A stretch of DNA of 64,000 nt from Xiphophorus maculatus (GCF_002775205.1 NC_036456.1:13047463-13111462); one strand, 5' to 3'; positions 27,236-41,450 are shown, counted from the first letter of the stretch. Notes: generated from the letters alone by a model not told the origin. Numbers and translations: made by a program.

Positions 27236-30200
27236 TGAGATCAAAATGTTGCACAGCGTCCTCACACTGAAGCATTAAAACCAAGTGTCACAAATATTAG
27301 ATAAGAAAACTCAATTATATATAAAAAAAATGGACGTCCTCTTGATATTATTTCAAGGCATTGCACCATTGATAAAGGTCTCCTTTGTGTGGAGTAATTG
27401 GAGCTGCCCTCCTCTCCCACTGAGGAGGAGGAGGAAGAGGAGGAAGAGGGAGTGTTTGTTCGAAAATGTTCCGCTTGACATTTTCTCATCGAACACGCAC
27501 TTCATTTGAAATTTAAAAAAGTTGAGCCTCGCGTAATGCCACGGGGTGAAGCTGCCAGGCGCGGGCGGCCCCAGTTCAGAGCCCAGATCTGGAAATATGT
27601 GATCCACACATCTGCTGTGCCACGGCGTTCAATCAGCTCAGCATCAGATTCACATGCAGTTCAAACCAGGGCGCAGCTACAGCATCCGCGCATGTGCAAC
27701 ATCTTGCGAGTTTGTCTAAATCATGAAACCTTCCTTAGTCAAAGTGTTTGACTGTGAACTCAGCCTCGATGGGTAAAAAGATAAACATTTCATGCTGGTT
27801 TAGCTTCACTGTCACATCGGTAACATTTGGCTAAGACAAGTGGAATCTGTCTTATGGACTCGGTAGACCGCAGCACAGCCACAGGTTCAGTTTCCACTGC
27901 GTCGTCAGTCAGAAGGTGTTACAAATTCACAGCTTTAAAGGCGGTGGTTCTACCTCACCTGTGGGGGGGAGGAGTATTTATATAACTCCACAACAACCCC
28001 CATAAATTCACACTTTCTAGTAAGGGCGCAAATTATACTCTTGACCGATGCGTGAGTCACCGTTAACAATGAGTGAGTCATGTAAATGCTGAGGTACCAG
28101 CAGCCGAGTCCTCTGGGTTACCTGGTAACAAGTGTTGGGATGTAGAGGAGCTGCGTCCTGCAGAGGCGATGTTTTTTATATGGATAAAATTAAATCACCC
28201 AGTTTGTTTACATTTGCAGTTCAAATATTGGCAGCACTGAAAAGATGTGCAGGAAATGCTTAGAATGATCCCATATGGTAAAAATTGGAAATATTTTACA
28301 TTGGGAAATGATCTTTTACAAACAGGTTTCTATTATGTCAATCTAACAAACATTTTTAGAATTTGTTCTTTATGTCTTTAAGTCAAAGTGTTGAGGATTT
28401 TTTAGGTTTTTAATCTGTGACTTCATGGTTCCCTGGGACGGTGGCCATTTTGTCAAGAGATCACGGCATTTAAGTAAAGCAGTGGCTGATCATCTTGATA
28501 AGTTAGGAAATGGTGACACGACAAAAACTATTCCTTTAAATAGACATTTCCATTTTTTAAACTGACCAACAAAACTGTAGTCAATTTTAGATTACCAACA
28601 TACCCAGCGAGTAGAACGGTTAAGATAAAATAAAAAACTCAAAAGAGTGGCACCTCGTGCTTCCCAAGTTTCCACAATCTTTACTTTTTTTTAAAGCAAA
28701 CGCTACGTATTTATTAAAGATAAATAAATAAGACGAAACACGACTCAATCACCAAGATGGACTGTTTTCAAAATCTCTAGATTCTGTGCGCTGATTTTGT
28801 TAAAAATCATTTCACTTGACCAACTTTCTGTTTTATTTTGATACGTCAACGCTTTTCAGGCGGTCCATACAGAACTCAACGACAGCAGCAGTCAGCGCAG
28901 CAGCCGGAGGCGGGCCCACAGCATCACAGAGCCTCTGCTGTACTGAACGGTAGATGCGTTTTGTCTCATCGCGTTCGTCCTTTGTTCCACTCCACATCCA
29001 CCTGGAGATGTTTTCCAGACGCTTACTCCAGATAGCATATAATAAATCCCCCAGTGGTTGTCATGGAGACATGTTTTCTCTTGTAATGTTTGGACATGAA
29101 GCAATTTCTCTGATCTGAGCAACAGTAATTTATTTGAGTTTTAACATGAATTATGCTGTCGAATTATTTCAATTAGGGGATCGATAACTGCTGTTATCTG
29201 CATAAACTACTGCATTTATATTATGCATTTATAAAATAACAAATGATAAAAATAAATAAATAAATAAAAAGTGTGATCGCCCAGGATTACTCTAATATCT
29301 GTTTTAATCTAAAGATAGAAGATCTGAATTTTCATTTAAGGCTTTTGACCTTTCATTTCACTCCCATGAGAATAAAGTACATCAGGTTTTTTTAAGCCTG
29401 TGTCAAGCAGAAATGAGTCAATATAACTCCCTTCCCATATGACATGACACCTTTAACCAATTATTCTGAAGATTGCTGAAGTGCTGTCAGCCTGCTGTCC
29501 TCGTGCGGTAACATGATTTTCCTTCACAAGCTAAATGAATGAGGGAGAAAAAAAAGAAAATTAATTTGACCAGCGTAAGAGCAGCCCAGCAGCCTTAATG
29601 CCAACTGAGAATAGGAGTAAGGACAAAGACAAACCTGGGAGACGGTGCCGTTGCCATGGGCGACAGGCCAACGTGACCCAGATGACACAAAAGCAGCTGC
29701 GTCTGCAGGGCCGTTGTGTTTTGACAGCCACACTTAGTTGTTCTGATACGATCAAGAGAAAGCCACTGATGCTACAGTGAGCAGATGTGTGTTGTCAATT
29801 AAAGGCCTACAGCCCCCTGATTTAATGCCGTGGAGGCTGGGTCCACACGCACAGCTGACTGCCATCAGTTCGGACCGGACCGAAATGCCACGCAACTGAA
29901 AACATGCATCTTCTTGAAGCAGAACAAGAAGAAAACAACAAAAACTCCCACAATGAGCTTAAACCTGCAGAGCAGAGCTGCAGTCAAGCAAAGCAGAGAC
30001 TTTTCCAGTCCTGTCACTGTGGCTGGTATTTAGATGGATGTTGGCCTAAATGTGCTTTTATAGCATTAGCTTCATAAATCCTGAATAAATGACGTATGCT
30101 TCTTGCAAAAGGGTAACAAGACAGCAATTTAGGTCATGGTTGTCCCCAGCTAGTTTTTAAAATAGTAACAGACTGTTGTGCAACTCCAAAGCTTTGCTGC

Positions 30201-30625
30201 TGCAGAGTTAGAGAAGATAAACATCCAGCCATGCTCCTGCTACACCCACTTCATTTTGTCCAGGTGTGTTCCAGCTGTGAGGCCGCAGAGCTAATGGCCA
30301 GTCAAACGCATAGCAGAAATCTTTCTTTTCCCTCACTTTAGCATCCCAGCCCATGAAAAACAAAAAAAAAACAACAACCAAAAACAGAAAAATAAAGATT
30401 TTTTTAAAGTGTTGAGAAAGATATTTGAATCCAATTTTAAGCTTAAAGTTAATCTAAAAAAGGAAGTTAAGTGTATGGAGGGTTGTGGTTTTGTACATTT
30501 GTGTCAACCAAAACACTGTGGCTCTACAAGCCGTTCTCAGTTTTCCAATGACTTTTGAATATCTTTGTGACTTTCATTTTAGCAGCTGATTTGATGACAA
30601 AAGGCCTCGCTGAAGATTGGTATTT
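27236..30625. other. Intergenic, no gene seen
   Basis: Includes a GAGGAGGAGGAAGAGG purine run at 27422-27450 and an AAATAAATAAATAAA microsatellite near 29248-29268. No supported gene, RNA or mobile element. Confidence 0.45.
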
Positions 30626-31110
30626 AATCTACCCCACATGTTCACAATCAGAGCCAGCATTTGGTTTGCCGTTCTCTCCCTCCGCCGGGTCGTGTTTTGA
30701 CAGGAACGTTTGGTGGTCCTTCCTTCGCTTTCAGACGTCGTCTTTCTTCCCTCGCAGGGAACAAACGGGTGACATCATCTGAAAATAGAATGGGCGAATC
30801 AATCCTACGCCTTACGCCTAATTAAAGATTAACGAGAAATTGCTGGCTGTCGTGGAGGTTTCTCAAAGCCTTGCTTCACGGTCCTGATTAGAGTTATGTA
30901 ACACTCGTTAATACTGAATATGTCCCGCTGAAAAAGTAATGACATCTGTCAGTGCGGGAGAATGAGTCTGGACACGGCAGGATGCGATGTTTGAACCTGG
31001 TGTCCTGCTAGCATATTGATTAATTGGTGCTTCAGAGCTTCCTAATCTATTAAATCAGAGCTAGTTTAGCTGAATTAATGATGAGCTCAACTTGGAAAGG
31101 CCTGAGCAGT
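30626..31110. promoter_or_regulatory. Candidate developmental enhancer-like segment
   Basis: Unlike its flanks, this stretch is non-repetitive, moderately GC-balanced and rich in homeodomain cores in both orientations: CCTAATTAAAGATTAACG near 30818, TATTGATTAATTGG near 31014, TGAATTAATGATGAGCTC near 31070. Dense TAAT clusters in unique sequence between genes are typical of vertebrate conserved noncoding elements. No coding frame is present. Conservation is not tested. Confidence 0.3.
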
Positions 31111-32625
31111 TTATCGTCTCTGATTGAAGCACTGAAATGAGAATCTTGTTTTTTTTTTATAGTGAAAGTAAATTACGTTAGCGTCTGATATTAGAAGCTC
31201 TTGAACGTATGCAATTAATTTATTTCCCATAATAAATGATTCAGCTGTCTAAAAACACTTTTCGAAATAAAATACTTAATGTTGTTTGAGTTACACTTAA
31301 GGCCCATTTTATTCTCCTTCTAAATATATGAATGGGTCCGACTCACGAAGAGAAAATCTGACAGAGAACACAGGATATTTGAATGAGAGCAGATATTTTG
31401 AGTGCAAAGAGATGACGGTTTGCTTTCAAATAAGAAACGTAAGCTCTTGAATTATGGCAGTAAAATTCCCCCATATGTGACCATTTCCGTCAGCGTTGTC
31501 TTGTTTTCCTTGTGCTGCATTTTGAATTCAGATGTAAGTGTCACACAACAGAAAACATGGCGACAGTGAAGGAAAACTTGACCAATCTACCAACAACAGT
31601 GCTCAGATACGTAGCACCAGCAATGTCAACGAATGCCATAGAGAAACATAAACGATCTTAGAACTTTCGCAGCAATGAGTCTTTGGAGTTTTGAACAACT
31701 TTGTTTCTAACTTCCTGTTGGAGTCAGCTGTACTGCAGTACTAATGCTGGCATACATATGAAAACCATAACAGTGGAGCTTGTGGAAAATATCAGACTTC
31801 TTCCTGCTGCTTCATCCTGCAGACCCATCAATTTTAAGTAGTACTCTTACAATAATACACTTTTACATACAAGATATTGAGTAAATAGAGCATCTTCCTC
31901 TCTTTACACTCAGAGAATAATCCTTATGTTTTTGTTGTGGCTTATATGTTACGCTTCCAGTGAGTTAACATCTCTTAGCTCAAACTCTCCTCTTTTCTGC
32001 TTTTACCGCATTATTGTTTTCATATGTCCTAAGTTGCTGCTGTTCCCATTTTCTTCTCATCCAATATTAATTTCTTCTGTCAATAAGCCCAAAGTCCAAA
32101 GAGATCAAAGAAAAAGACAAAGGCTCTGCCGATAAAAGAGCTCAACATCTTCAGAATCCCCATATTATGTTTTCAAATATCTTACACAGTTGGGATTAGT
32201 TAAAAGTTATATAATCATATCCTCCCCCGTGTCGCCTTTTTAAAATCACTCTGTTATTTATGGACTATGTGAGAAACTGTAGACACACATGAAAAATCAC
32301 ACTTGAGGATTTCTTCATACTAACACTACCTTAGTTGTGGCAACTTATCTTCAAAGCAGTTTCCCATGATGCTGATGTGAATGATGGGGAACATTTTCTC
32401 AGTATTTATCTTCATGTTTTTAGTTTGCACCCTTGTTTTACACCCAACACATTCATTTAAATGTTCTCCTTGCAGCCTTTGAAGGGGCAGCAATGTGTGT
32501 TTTCCAGCAGCGTAGTGCTACTTTATAGCAGCTATTTGCTGCTGCTAGTCTGGAGGAGCTGAGTGGGGGAGTTTCATGGGAAGGGTGCTCTGTGAGACGA
32601 AAGCTCGGTGGCTTGGAAACTTCAG
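31111..32625. other. Intergenic, no gene seen
   Basis: AT-rich unique-looking sequence. Nothing could be supported. Confidence 0.45.
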
Positions 32626-32732
32626 GTCAAAGGAGGAGCTCAAAAAAAGAGGAGCTATGTATCAAAAAGAGGAGGAGCTGCACCTCAAAAAGAGGAGTTG
32701 CTGCGCCTCAAAAAGAGGAGTTGCTGTGCCTC
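32626..32732. repeat. Minisatellite, about 23-bp unit
   Basis: Five head-to-tail units each contain CAAAAAGAGGAG. The last three are the most regular, near-identical 23-mers of the form CAAAAAGAGGAGTTGCTGCGCC; the first ones are shorter or degenerate. Confidence 0.8.
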
Positions 32733-33334
32733 GGTCCTGCCAGGTGTTTTACATAGCTGAATCGTTCCCATGGAGATTAAAGCAGAACTCCAGGTGTGTT
32801 TCTGATGAGGGAATAACATTACAACATGATGTAAAGTTCAACAAGTCAATCTTACATAATGCTGCCTCTGTAAATCTTTAATAGTTTCTTGCTTGTATGA
32901 TTTGGCAGCAGCAGAAAACATAACGTGGATATCCCAACACAGCACAGGGTCACTATTTCCCTGCCAAGCCCTTCGTGATTCATCCAACTTATTTAGCATG
33001 AGTCACCACTGTGTGGTCGGCACCTTTGAGAGCATCCAAGCCTGACATATGTCTTGACAAATGGCTAGAGCAGATGTTTATAGAGACAACTTATTCTGGG
33101 GGAGTTTTTTTTTTCTTTTTAAAGTCGATTCAAATGGTTAGCAGAGGATGTTTAGAACTGATCCTCTTTGAGATGGAAAGACGGAGCAAATGGCTACTTT
33201 TAAGGGTTTGGGCCTGATTCTGTTTTTCATACCTCATGAAGAAAAGTGAAAAAAGCTGGGGAGTAAATGAGTCACTAAATGGACTTCACAGTGTTTACTA
33301 TGACCAAAAGGCACAAGAGGATAAGGTAGTGAAA

Positions 33335-33820
33335 AATAAGCACTATGCTGCCAAAAGTATTCCCTCATCCTCCAGCTCATGGAATTCAGTGATCCATTCA
33401 CTTTTATGTCCACAGGTGGATAGGAACCAGCACCAGGCTGCTTCTGCAAACATTGTGAAAGAACTTGTCGCTCTCAGGTGCTCAGAGCATTCCAGCATGG
33501 CAGCATGGCACGATGCCATCTGTGCAAGAACGGCAGTGGTGAAAGAGGAAGCGACTGGGAATGACAGTAGCCACAAAAATGGTTGGGTAAGTAGCTGCAG
33601 ACCTCCAGCCTTCATTTGGGCTTCAGGTTAACTCACTGACAGAGGAACAGCACTCACCTGATTTGGTTTGGAGCAGAGGGGATTATAGTCTGGGGATGTT
33701 TTTCAGAAGTTGGCCTCTTATTTTGTAGGAGAATAACTCCTAATGATTCAGTATACCAAGGCATTTTGGATCATTTTAGGCCTCGTACTTTCTGGGAACA
33801 GTTTTGGAGATTCAGCAGTA
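33335..33820 (+). mobile_element. Tc1-like transposon relic
   Basis: TGCTGCCAAAAGTATTCCCT (33348) matches a known fish Tc1 terminus. It is followed in order by ATTGTGAAAGAACTTGTCGC (33451), CGATGCCATCTGTGCAAGAA (33511), a GGGGATTATAGTCTGGGG block (33680) and CAGTATACCAAGGCATTTTGG (33751), all counterparts of one Tc1 transposase gene in sense direction. Large internal deletions and stops mark it as dead. Confidence 0.65.
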
Positions 33821-34775
33821 ACATCTCATTTATTCTTAATGTCCAAGCCAAAGGAGCAAAGGAGAATTTGATTGTAGTTGAAACTTGCGGTTCAGTATTT
33901 ACAGATTTTACATGAAACGTAACTCCAAACCATTTGTGAAACACCTGCCTATTCACAGATTTGTTTTCATAGAGCATTTGAATTTTGAAAGAAAATGTAG
34001 CTTGGGAAGCTGAAATGTCTGTGATACTTGAAAAAGCTGGGAGTTGCAGAGCAATCAATCCAGGGTGCCATTCATTTTCCTTGGCACTGATTGGCTAAAT
34101 GACCAGGGACCAAGATGAAGATATTACTGCAGATATTACCTTCTCCTGTAATTCTGAGATGGTGTCTACTTTGCTAATCATTGCATATTAAGGTATGTTT
34201 GGTGTTTGAACTAAAATATTTATGTATGAGCATTTTTACAGAGCATCTCTGGTATTAGCAGAGTTTAGCTTAGTGTGGGAAGTTGTGTTCCTTTCTGGAC
34301 TGGATCATCCTCTGTATGCTTCTATTTGCATCGGATTCTGCTATTCATTACCTTTCTCAGATTGTAAGGACACTAGAAGGCAATGCCTGTGCTCTCTACA
34401 TCTGCAGACTGGTGGTGAAACTTCACCTGTTGTTTGTTTCCACCAATATGATGGTATTTCACACTTATTTTGCAATCCCAAATTGCCCCTTAGAAGTCAT
34501 AATGGGCGTGGCTTTTCTATGCTAAGAAAATCCTATGCTACGGGCCAAACAAAATGTGAGGGAAAAACTGTAAGTGAACTTCCATACATTAACATGGACT
34601 TTGTAGAAAAATCTGATTTTCTCTGCTTCCATTCAGTGGATGGCACAGCACTCTGAAGTATTCTGGTGACAAATGTTTGGCAATAAGGAAGTGTTGACTC
34701 CTGTTCATACCAAAGTAAAAATGCTGGTCAGAATTGGAGCAAAGATTACAGCATCTAAATGCTGTCAGAATTTAT
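33821..34775. other. Intergenic, no gene seen
   Basis: A 144-codon open frame at 34222-34656 has no recognised domain and no splice context, and is not called. It may be further remnant of the neighbouring transposon or chance. Confidence 0.4.
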
Positions 34776-35014
34776 GGCTGTGGCTCTGTGAGTAGAGTAG
34801 TCATCTTGTGATTGGAAGGTTGCTGGTTTGATTCCAGCTTCCTCCTGCCACATGTCGATGTGCCCCTAGGGAAAGCACTTAGCCCCAAATTACCTATTGA
34901 TTTGTGTATCGGTGTATAAATGTGAGTGCGAATGGGTGAATGTGACTCTAGTGTAAAGCGCGTTGAATTGTCAAGATTATTGGAAAAGTGCTATATAAGT
35001 TCAGTCCATTTATT
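34776..35014 (+). mobile_element. tRNA-derived SINE, fish type
   Basis: The head has GGCTCTGTGAGTAGAGTAG (A-box-like) and GGTTGCTGGTTTGATTCCAG (B-box-like) at tRNA spacing. The 3' part reads GTGAATGTGACTCTAGTGT, AAAGCGCGTTGA and GTGCTATATAAGTTCAGTCC, a 3' domain common to many fish SINEs, ending in a TTTATT tail. Confidence 0.8.
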
Positions 35015-38000
35015 TTATAATTTAAATTTTTAACAAGCAGTCTAATTACAAAACTGACAAAGTGCTGGTGCTGTTTCTCTTCCATTTCCCCTTTTTAAAC
35101 CAGTCTACACCCTAAGAACTCATGTTGGAGCTTAATTCATCTTAGGATGCCATGATGTTGTGATTCCAGAGTTTGTGATGTGATTCCCTCTCTGGCACAT
35201 TGTGTCTGTTTTCTCAGTTATCTTTTACTTACCTTTGGACATGGAAAAGAGTAAAACCATTGGGAGCTACAAACCCAAACACAACCAAATGGGGTACAGT
35301 TTAAAAATCCTACAATATTAGCTTAACTAAACTGATTGCCTGTCTATGCAGTGCCACAATAACCCTGGAGAGCAGCTTGCCACCATTGTTAAAGATCTTG
35401 GCTGTTCATAACTGCTCCCTTTAGTAGGTCTGCTAAGCAGCGTTTTCTTCACAGCACGTTTTTATGAGGCTCTTTTCCCAGTTTGCAGCAGAAGCCATAA
35501 TGCGCCTTCACGAGCCAGCTGGCCTGCCCTGTCTGCCCACCGGAGCTTCGACTGGCTTCAAAGCCCTCCTGTCGCCTAATGATAATGAACACTGTGCGCC
35601 TGCTTGATGTGCCTTAGAGGCTCACTGTCAGTCCATTCAACTCGGACTCAGGTTACAGTCTGCGCTAGTGCCGCCCTACAATACCCACAATTTTCCTGGA
35701 TCACTCCTCTGTCTGCCAGTTTCTGTCTGCGACCATGAACCTTCTGCCGTTATGATGTGTGTCTAACCATATGGTCCGAATCAAGGGAATGCTCTTAAAA
35801 TCCAAGTCAAACACCCGAGGGAGCAGAATGCCTCAGCACTAAACCGCTGTGCAAGTCATCAAAATGTTCATTTGCGAAGGAATCTGCCTTGAAAGCTTCA
35901 TAAAGAAAATCTTTGACTGAATGAAAAGGATGGATTAAGAAATCGATAAGTGGGCGAAGCATTCCCCACTGGGTCATCAATAAAACACCAAAGGAGTCCT
36001 TTTCAAATGTGTCCTGAGTGGGCCAGAGCAATCTTTTTTCCTTTCTATTCCTTGCCCCTGCTATCTCGCTGTCCCCTGCTTTTGGTGTCCAGATGAAAGA
36101 GGGCTCAATGTGAACAAAGCAAACGATTTGGCAGAGCTTTGGTCGCCTGCTGTGACAGAAGCCACTCTGTTTGCTCGTGTGGATCAAAGTAGGGGCCATC
36201 CGGGGGCGGAAAAGGCCGCTAAGACATGGAGACATTAGCACGGCATGCCAAGATTAAATGCATGCTAATAATTTAACAAATCTGACAAACTATTGTCACG
36301 CAAACCAACTGGAAATAAAAAAAAAAACATAACTTACATGCACATTAACTGTAACTTTGCAAAGCAGCATTTAATGGAGGTTTTATAGTTTGGTTTAATT
36401 TCAACAGGAAGCTCCACGTGTGTCTCTGCGCTGCCAGAGACGGTGAGATAAAGACTCAGACTCAGGCGCTGCTATGGGAACATGACTCATTCTAAGTCTT
36501 CCAGCTCTACCTGTGGCAGCTGCGCGCTGCTTCATGAAAGCTATTTCATGCTCCTTTTGTTTGCCAACCCACACCGCCAAGCCTCAATTTTCAATAACAT
36601 ATCATATCAGATGGCAGTGTCTGCACAAAGAAGCTACCCACAGCTAAAAAAGCTTCTACTGGCAGCCCTTTTTTTAAGCCACAGGAGGTTTATGAGGATG
36701 ATTTGTGCCCTTTATTACATGAATGTGAGCCCGAACACAAACAGACTGTGCTGAATCAGTCAATCAGTGTTTATATTAGGCTGCTGCTGTGTAAGCAGCA
36801 GCTTGAGAGAGACTTTTTATTTGCAGTATGATTTTGCTGTATTTTCCCTCAAATCATAAACCAGTTAGAAACCAGTGATCCAGTTAATTACTAGATAGAT
36901 GGAGAGCATTATGCTTGAACGTGTGCATAGCTCAGTCTACAATGTCTGTAGGTAACGCAGGGTTTTAAATTTAACACTGAGCAAAAGTTTTGAATCATTT
37001 GTAATTTTTCCACATTTCTTGTGTTTTTCTTTTTTCCATGGCTACTTTTTCAGCTCATTTTCAGTCCAGTTGCTGTACAAGATAACTATTGGTTAAAAGT
37101 TGTTATTTTTATGCTTGTTAAACCTTTAACTCAGACTTATGAATTGGTCAATCATGTATTGAGACAGACAGGGATCAGAATTGTCCACTTACAGCAGAAG
37201 GTATTAAACTTTGAGTGACAGTAATAAAACTTAACACCTAAAGTGGAGCCAAAATCAGTTTATGAGGGCTATGCTGGATTTAAATATGGCTGCCAAACAG
37301 CATCCCTTCACGATTAATTAGCACACCCAGTAAAGATTTTTATTACAGCAGCATAATCGCACACAGAAAAATGTGAGACTTTATTTTGTTTTCCTTACCT
37401 TCTTCCTCACTGAGTGCCAGACAAGCCAGTTACAGTTTTTCTAAACTTTTTGATTATTTATCTAACTGTAGATATGGGTAATTCATAAAATGAAGAACAT
37501 TGTAGAAAACCCTGAGCACAATCTTCCTCACTTCATAAGAATGTGATACAGCAGCAGAATGACTTCAGTCAGAGGCTGCCGTAACACTGTAGCAGCCTAC
37601 AGGAGATCCTTCCATCAGCTTCCACAACTCTTTGAAGAGACATGGACAATATAAGTTACAACAACAATTCATTTGTTTTTGGATTAATTAAGTCTTTTTT
37701 TAATTAATTTGACTTTTAGGTGAGTAGTCCAGACTTACAAACATCAACACACATCAATCCTTCTTCTGTTCTCCAGTTTTGCTAGTTTTGAAGAGAGGAC
37801 AGGCTAAACTCTTTAACTCTTTAGTCAGATCTGATTATTATTATTATTATTATTATTTTTTTGGTTTAGTGCTCAACTAGAAAATGAAGCGTCTCTCAGG
37901 AGCTGCTTCATATTTTTTTGTTTCTTGTTATCTCTTAGATGCTGTAAATCTGCAGTAGATACTTTTTTTAAAAACCTGGCATCTCTTATTTTGTTCTATA

Positions 38001-40625
38001 CTTGTCCACTTAGCAAAGGTTGCCCTGTTTGGAGTGACGGTACGTTGAGAAGAGCTGGGCTGAACATGAATGCAGAATAAACCAAAGCCCTCAGAAAGCA
38101 TAAAAAAAACCCCAAAGAAGTGTTTATTAAAAGATCATAAGGAAGTCTGGCTGCTTGGAGGAAAGTATAAAGAAATCTGGATGAACTGGAACAACTGTGT
38201 AAGACAGAGTAGGTCAACATTCCTCCAAAACAATGTTAATTACTTACTGCCTGTTATCACAAAGACTTGGTTTTGGCCCCAACCAGGTATTAGGTTTAGT
38301 GAGCGATTGCTTTTGGTTTGGATTGATTTTGGAATGAAATGTAATCTTTTGAAAACTTTTCTTTTCTATTACGTTTATCTTTGTCTGAGATCGACATTTG
38401 TATGATGACCTAAAAGACTTTAAGTGCGTCAAAAAGAAACAAAAGCAGAAGAAGATTGAACTTTTCATGGCACTGCGTCTCGTGTAGACTTTGTCACATT
38501 TGGGACAGAAAAGAGAAAAATGCAATACTGCTGATTTATTTCACTTTCTTTCATAGAAATAAAAAAAAAATAGTTTGCCAGATTATGACCACCATCCGTT
38601 GCCCCTCCGTTACAACCTCTGCCTTTAAAAAGAAACCTACACACACATAGAAACGGCAGATGTTCGAGCTCAGTTATATCTCTGCACGGTGCTTCAGCTA
38701 TGTTGTCATACACTAAGAGGTGTGGAGGAGGTCCATCTGTCACAGCACCACTAACCCTCCAAACAGAACCTGAGCCGCCATTCACAGCTCGCCCACGTCT
38801 CCTCAGCCCTCAGCCGCTGCTTCCCAGCACGCAGCGCTGCTGAAGTGAAAACACTAAATGCAGAAACAATTGTTTCATCTTACATCATAATGCTGAAAGT
38901 TGACACCACTAATGAGCTGAGAACCTCAGTGAGGGTTGACGAATGCTTGTGTCTTTGCATGGTGGCTAAAACCAATTTACAGGCTTATGTTGTGCATTCC
39001 GGTGCCAGTAATCATTAATATACACTGCTCCCATAGAACAAACAAATAAAGCGACAATATGCATAACATGACTTTATATAATTTTGGATGCACAATGTGG
39101 AGGCATCTGAGTGGCAGCGCTTTAACACTTCTAAGTAGTTTTATCAGTGTGAGGTGTCAAATGCGGTGACAGGTCTGTTTACAGGTGACAGCTATGAGTA
39201 CCTCTAGGGAAGCTGCATAAATGTCGCAATTTTCAAATTGTTATATAAAAACAAAGTACAATGTCGAAAAATGTCTGTTCACATATTATTCAAAGATTTA
39301 AAAAAAATAAAACTTTATTAAATCTGACAGCTTGCAGAAGAAAGTCATTGTTTAAAATGGAAAGTAATTGACTTTTCTGCTAATTTAAGTCAAGTTGAGC
39401 CAGCTGCTGTTAGAGAGACAGCCATTGAGATTTAACTGTCCTACTGTTGCAATATTCCTACAAGAACAGGAGCAGAGGTCAGGTAGCTGAGTTTTATTGA
39501 TTTCCTGCTCACTGCAAACCAGCAGACTGACGTGACTATTTATAAAGTGTGCACACCTGGAGGGCAGAGAGGAAGGAGTGAAGGAAATGTGTTTGCTAAG
39601 TTTCCGGTGGGGCATTTATGGCCTGAATCTTGAGTTGTAAAGATTTGTGTATCCTAAATGGACTGTCAGTAGTTGTAAAGTCCAGCTTTTCACTGCTAAA
39701 TGCTGAACCAATCAGATTTCAGTGTGAGTGGTGGCTCTCTCACTACACAAGAAGAGTAAACGTTTACTTTTAGTTCTCCCTTTCAATTAAATTTGGTTTT
39801 TGGAAAGGGTTTAGACACACTGTTGGAAAGGATTTTAGAGAATTGTAAACATAGTCCAATTCAAATAATTTAAAATTACCTTAATATATTGTGCATCAAA
39901 TCGGCTTAATTATAACTGCTAAATCCTATGAACACAACTGTGTACAGTAAAAATTGTGATCCTGATATTCTGGGTCGTACGTCGCATTGTGCGCCTCCCA
40001 GTGGAACTGGTACTTTTTTTCTTCTTCATTTTTTAAGGAGTTGTTAACTTACAACAAGCTCATATTTCTTGCTGAAAGGTTACTAGTAGGTTTGTTTTGT
40101 CTTATTTCAAGTGTATAAAATAAAAACTAGACCAAAAATACATACTAAGATTTAATGTTTTTGCAGTCTGACAGATGAGATGTACGAGGCATTTGCACAA
40201 TTTGAAGACATGCTGAGGAGCTAATTCAGCCATTTGATTCACTACTCAATTTGAAAAATAAAGGGCATTTTAGGGGAGAACATATACCTGAATGTTCACG
40301 TTCCTCTTGTATCATGAAGGCAACGACTTCACCTGAAGAAAATGGTGGTGTGTGTGCAGAGACACCCCCTCTAAACAGAATATTTTATTCCCTGAATACA
40401 CACCTAGAAGAGCACAAAGGACTCAAGGCTCCTTCCTCCAGGAATGTGTCTAATGGCATTATGCTTTCCTGTACTGTATCTAGTACTGAGAAGAGAGGAG
40501 ACACACCACCCACTGAGTTATCTAATGCATGACCTGAAATCCTCTGTCGCTCTCTCCTTCCTGCCTGCCTGTCTGTCCCCGGGCGCTGCTCTGGGCTCTG
40601 CGGATACTGTGAAAGCAGTGAACTT

Positions 40626-40626
<1 letters not shown>
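35015..40626. other. Intergenic, no gene seen
   Basis: Holds a TTA microsatellite near 37833-37855. A GC-balanced segment at about 35440-35720 and a 144-codon minus-strand open frame at 35807-36241 were examined; neither shows a known domain, exon structure or transposon ends. Nothing further is supported. Confidence 0.45.

Positions 40627-40657
<31 letters not shown>
40627..40657 (+). repeat. Poly-A run, 31 bases
   Basis: An uninterrupted run of 31 A. It could mark the 3' end of a retroposed sequence, but the preceding 300 bases (rich in CCTGCCTG and TCTGTC words) are not recognised as a retroposon or retrocopy. Confidence 0.9.
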
Positions 40658-40659
<2 letters not shown>

Positions 40660-41442
40660 TGAAGCAAACCAGGGAGATGCGAGTGACATCTCGGGTAACC
40701 GTGGGGCTGCGGGGCGATTTCACAACTGTGCTGAGATCACACGGTCTCTGAGCAGCTCAGGCTGTTTCCTCACTGTCCACAGGTGAGCAGGTGTGGGTTT
40801 TAGAAAAGGTCAGGTGTTGTTACGTAACATCTTGAGCTACACTGCAAATCTGGACGCTTTCGGAGAGGCGGTTTGTTGTGAAGTGGAGGGAAGATTTCAA
40901 TGTATTCAGTCGCAGCATCGGTTTTACTACAGAAAACTGCTTCACTCCACTTATGTGGAACTCTAAGACAATATATATATATTTTTATTAAGTGAATAGT
41001 TTGAGTAATTTGAGAAATGGCTGAACACTTTAAGAAAAAGCTTGTTTTGGGCTCCAAAATCAGATTTTTGGTGCTCAATAACTATCTTCCTGATTAATTT
41101 TTTTTTTAAACAATTTTTCATGATGTCACGTGAGGATTCAGGAAATAGAAAAAGAATTGTGCATCCCAACTTTCCTAAAGCAGGACAAGTTTGGTCTGAT
41201 TTATGTTTGATCTGACAGAAAAAAACAAAACAATTTCTTAGTACTACTGCAATGGTACATTTATAGGCTGAGGTCTTTTGGAGTAACACCCCCAAAATAC
41301 ACATAAACACATGTATAACTATGTGTTGATGCAACTCATCTGTTGCTATGGGTCTGCCTGCGATCAGCGCTCCCGCCTTGTCTGTCAGTTAGGTAATACA
41401 GTGGTGCCAGGAATTATATCGGAGGTGACACCTCATCAGGAC

Positions 41443-41450
41443 TATAAATA
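41443..41450 (+). promoter_or_regulatory. Strong TATA-box-like motif without an assigned gene
   Basis: TATAAATA followed by GCTGTG sits in a GC-balanced context (41,400-41,500) about 3.4 kb upstream of gpr78. It is a good TATA consensus, but no transcript start or open frame downstream can be shown. It may be a distal noncoding promoter or chance. Confidence 0.2.

Noticed and set aside
33236..33631. 131-codon open frame
   Set aside because: It overlaps the recognisable nucleotide remains of a Tc1 element and is not in the transposase frame throughout.
35807..36241. 144-codon minus-strand open frame
   Set aside because: No known domain, no splice sites, no signal peptide; unremarkable composition in an intergenic region.
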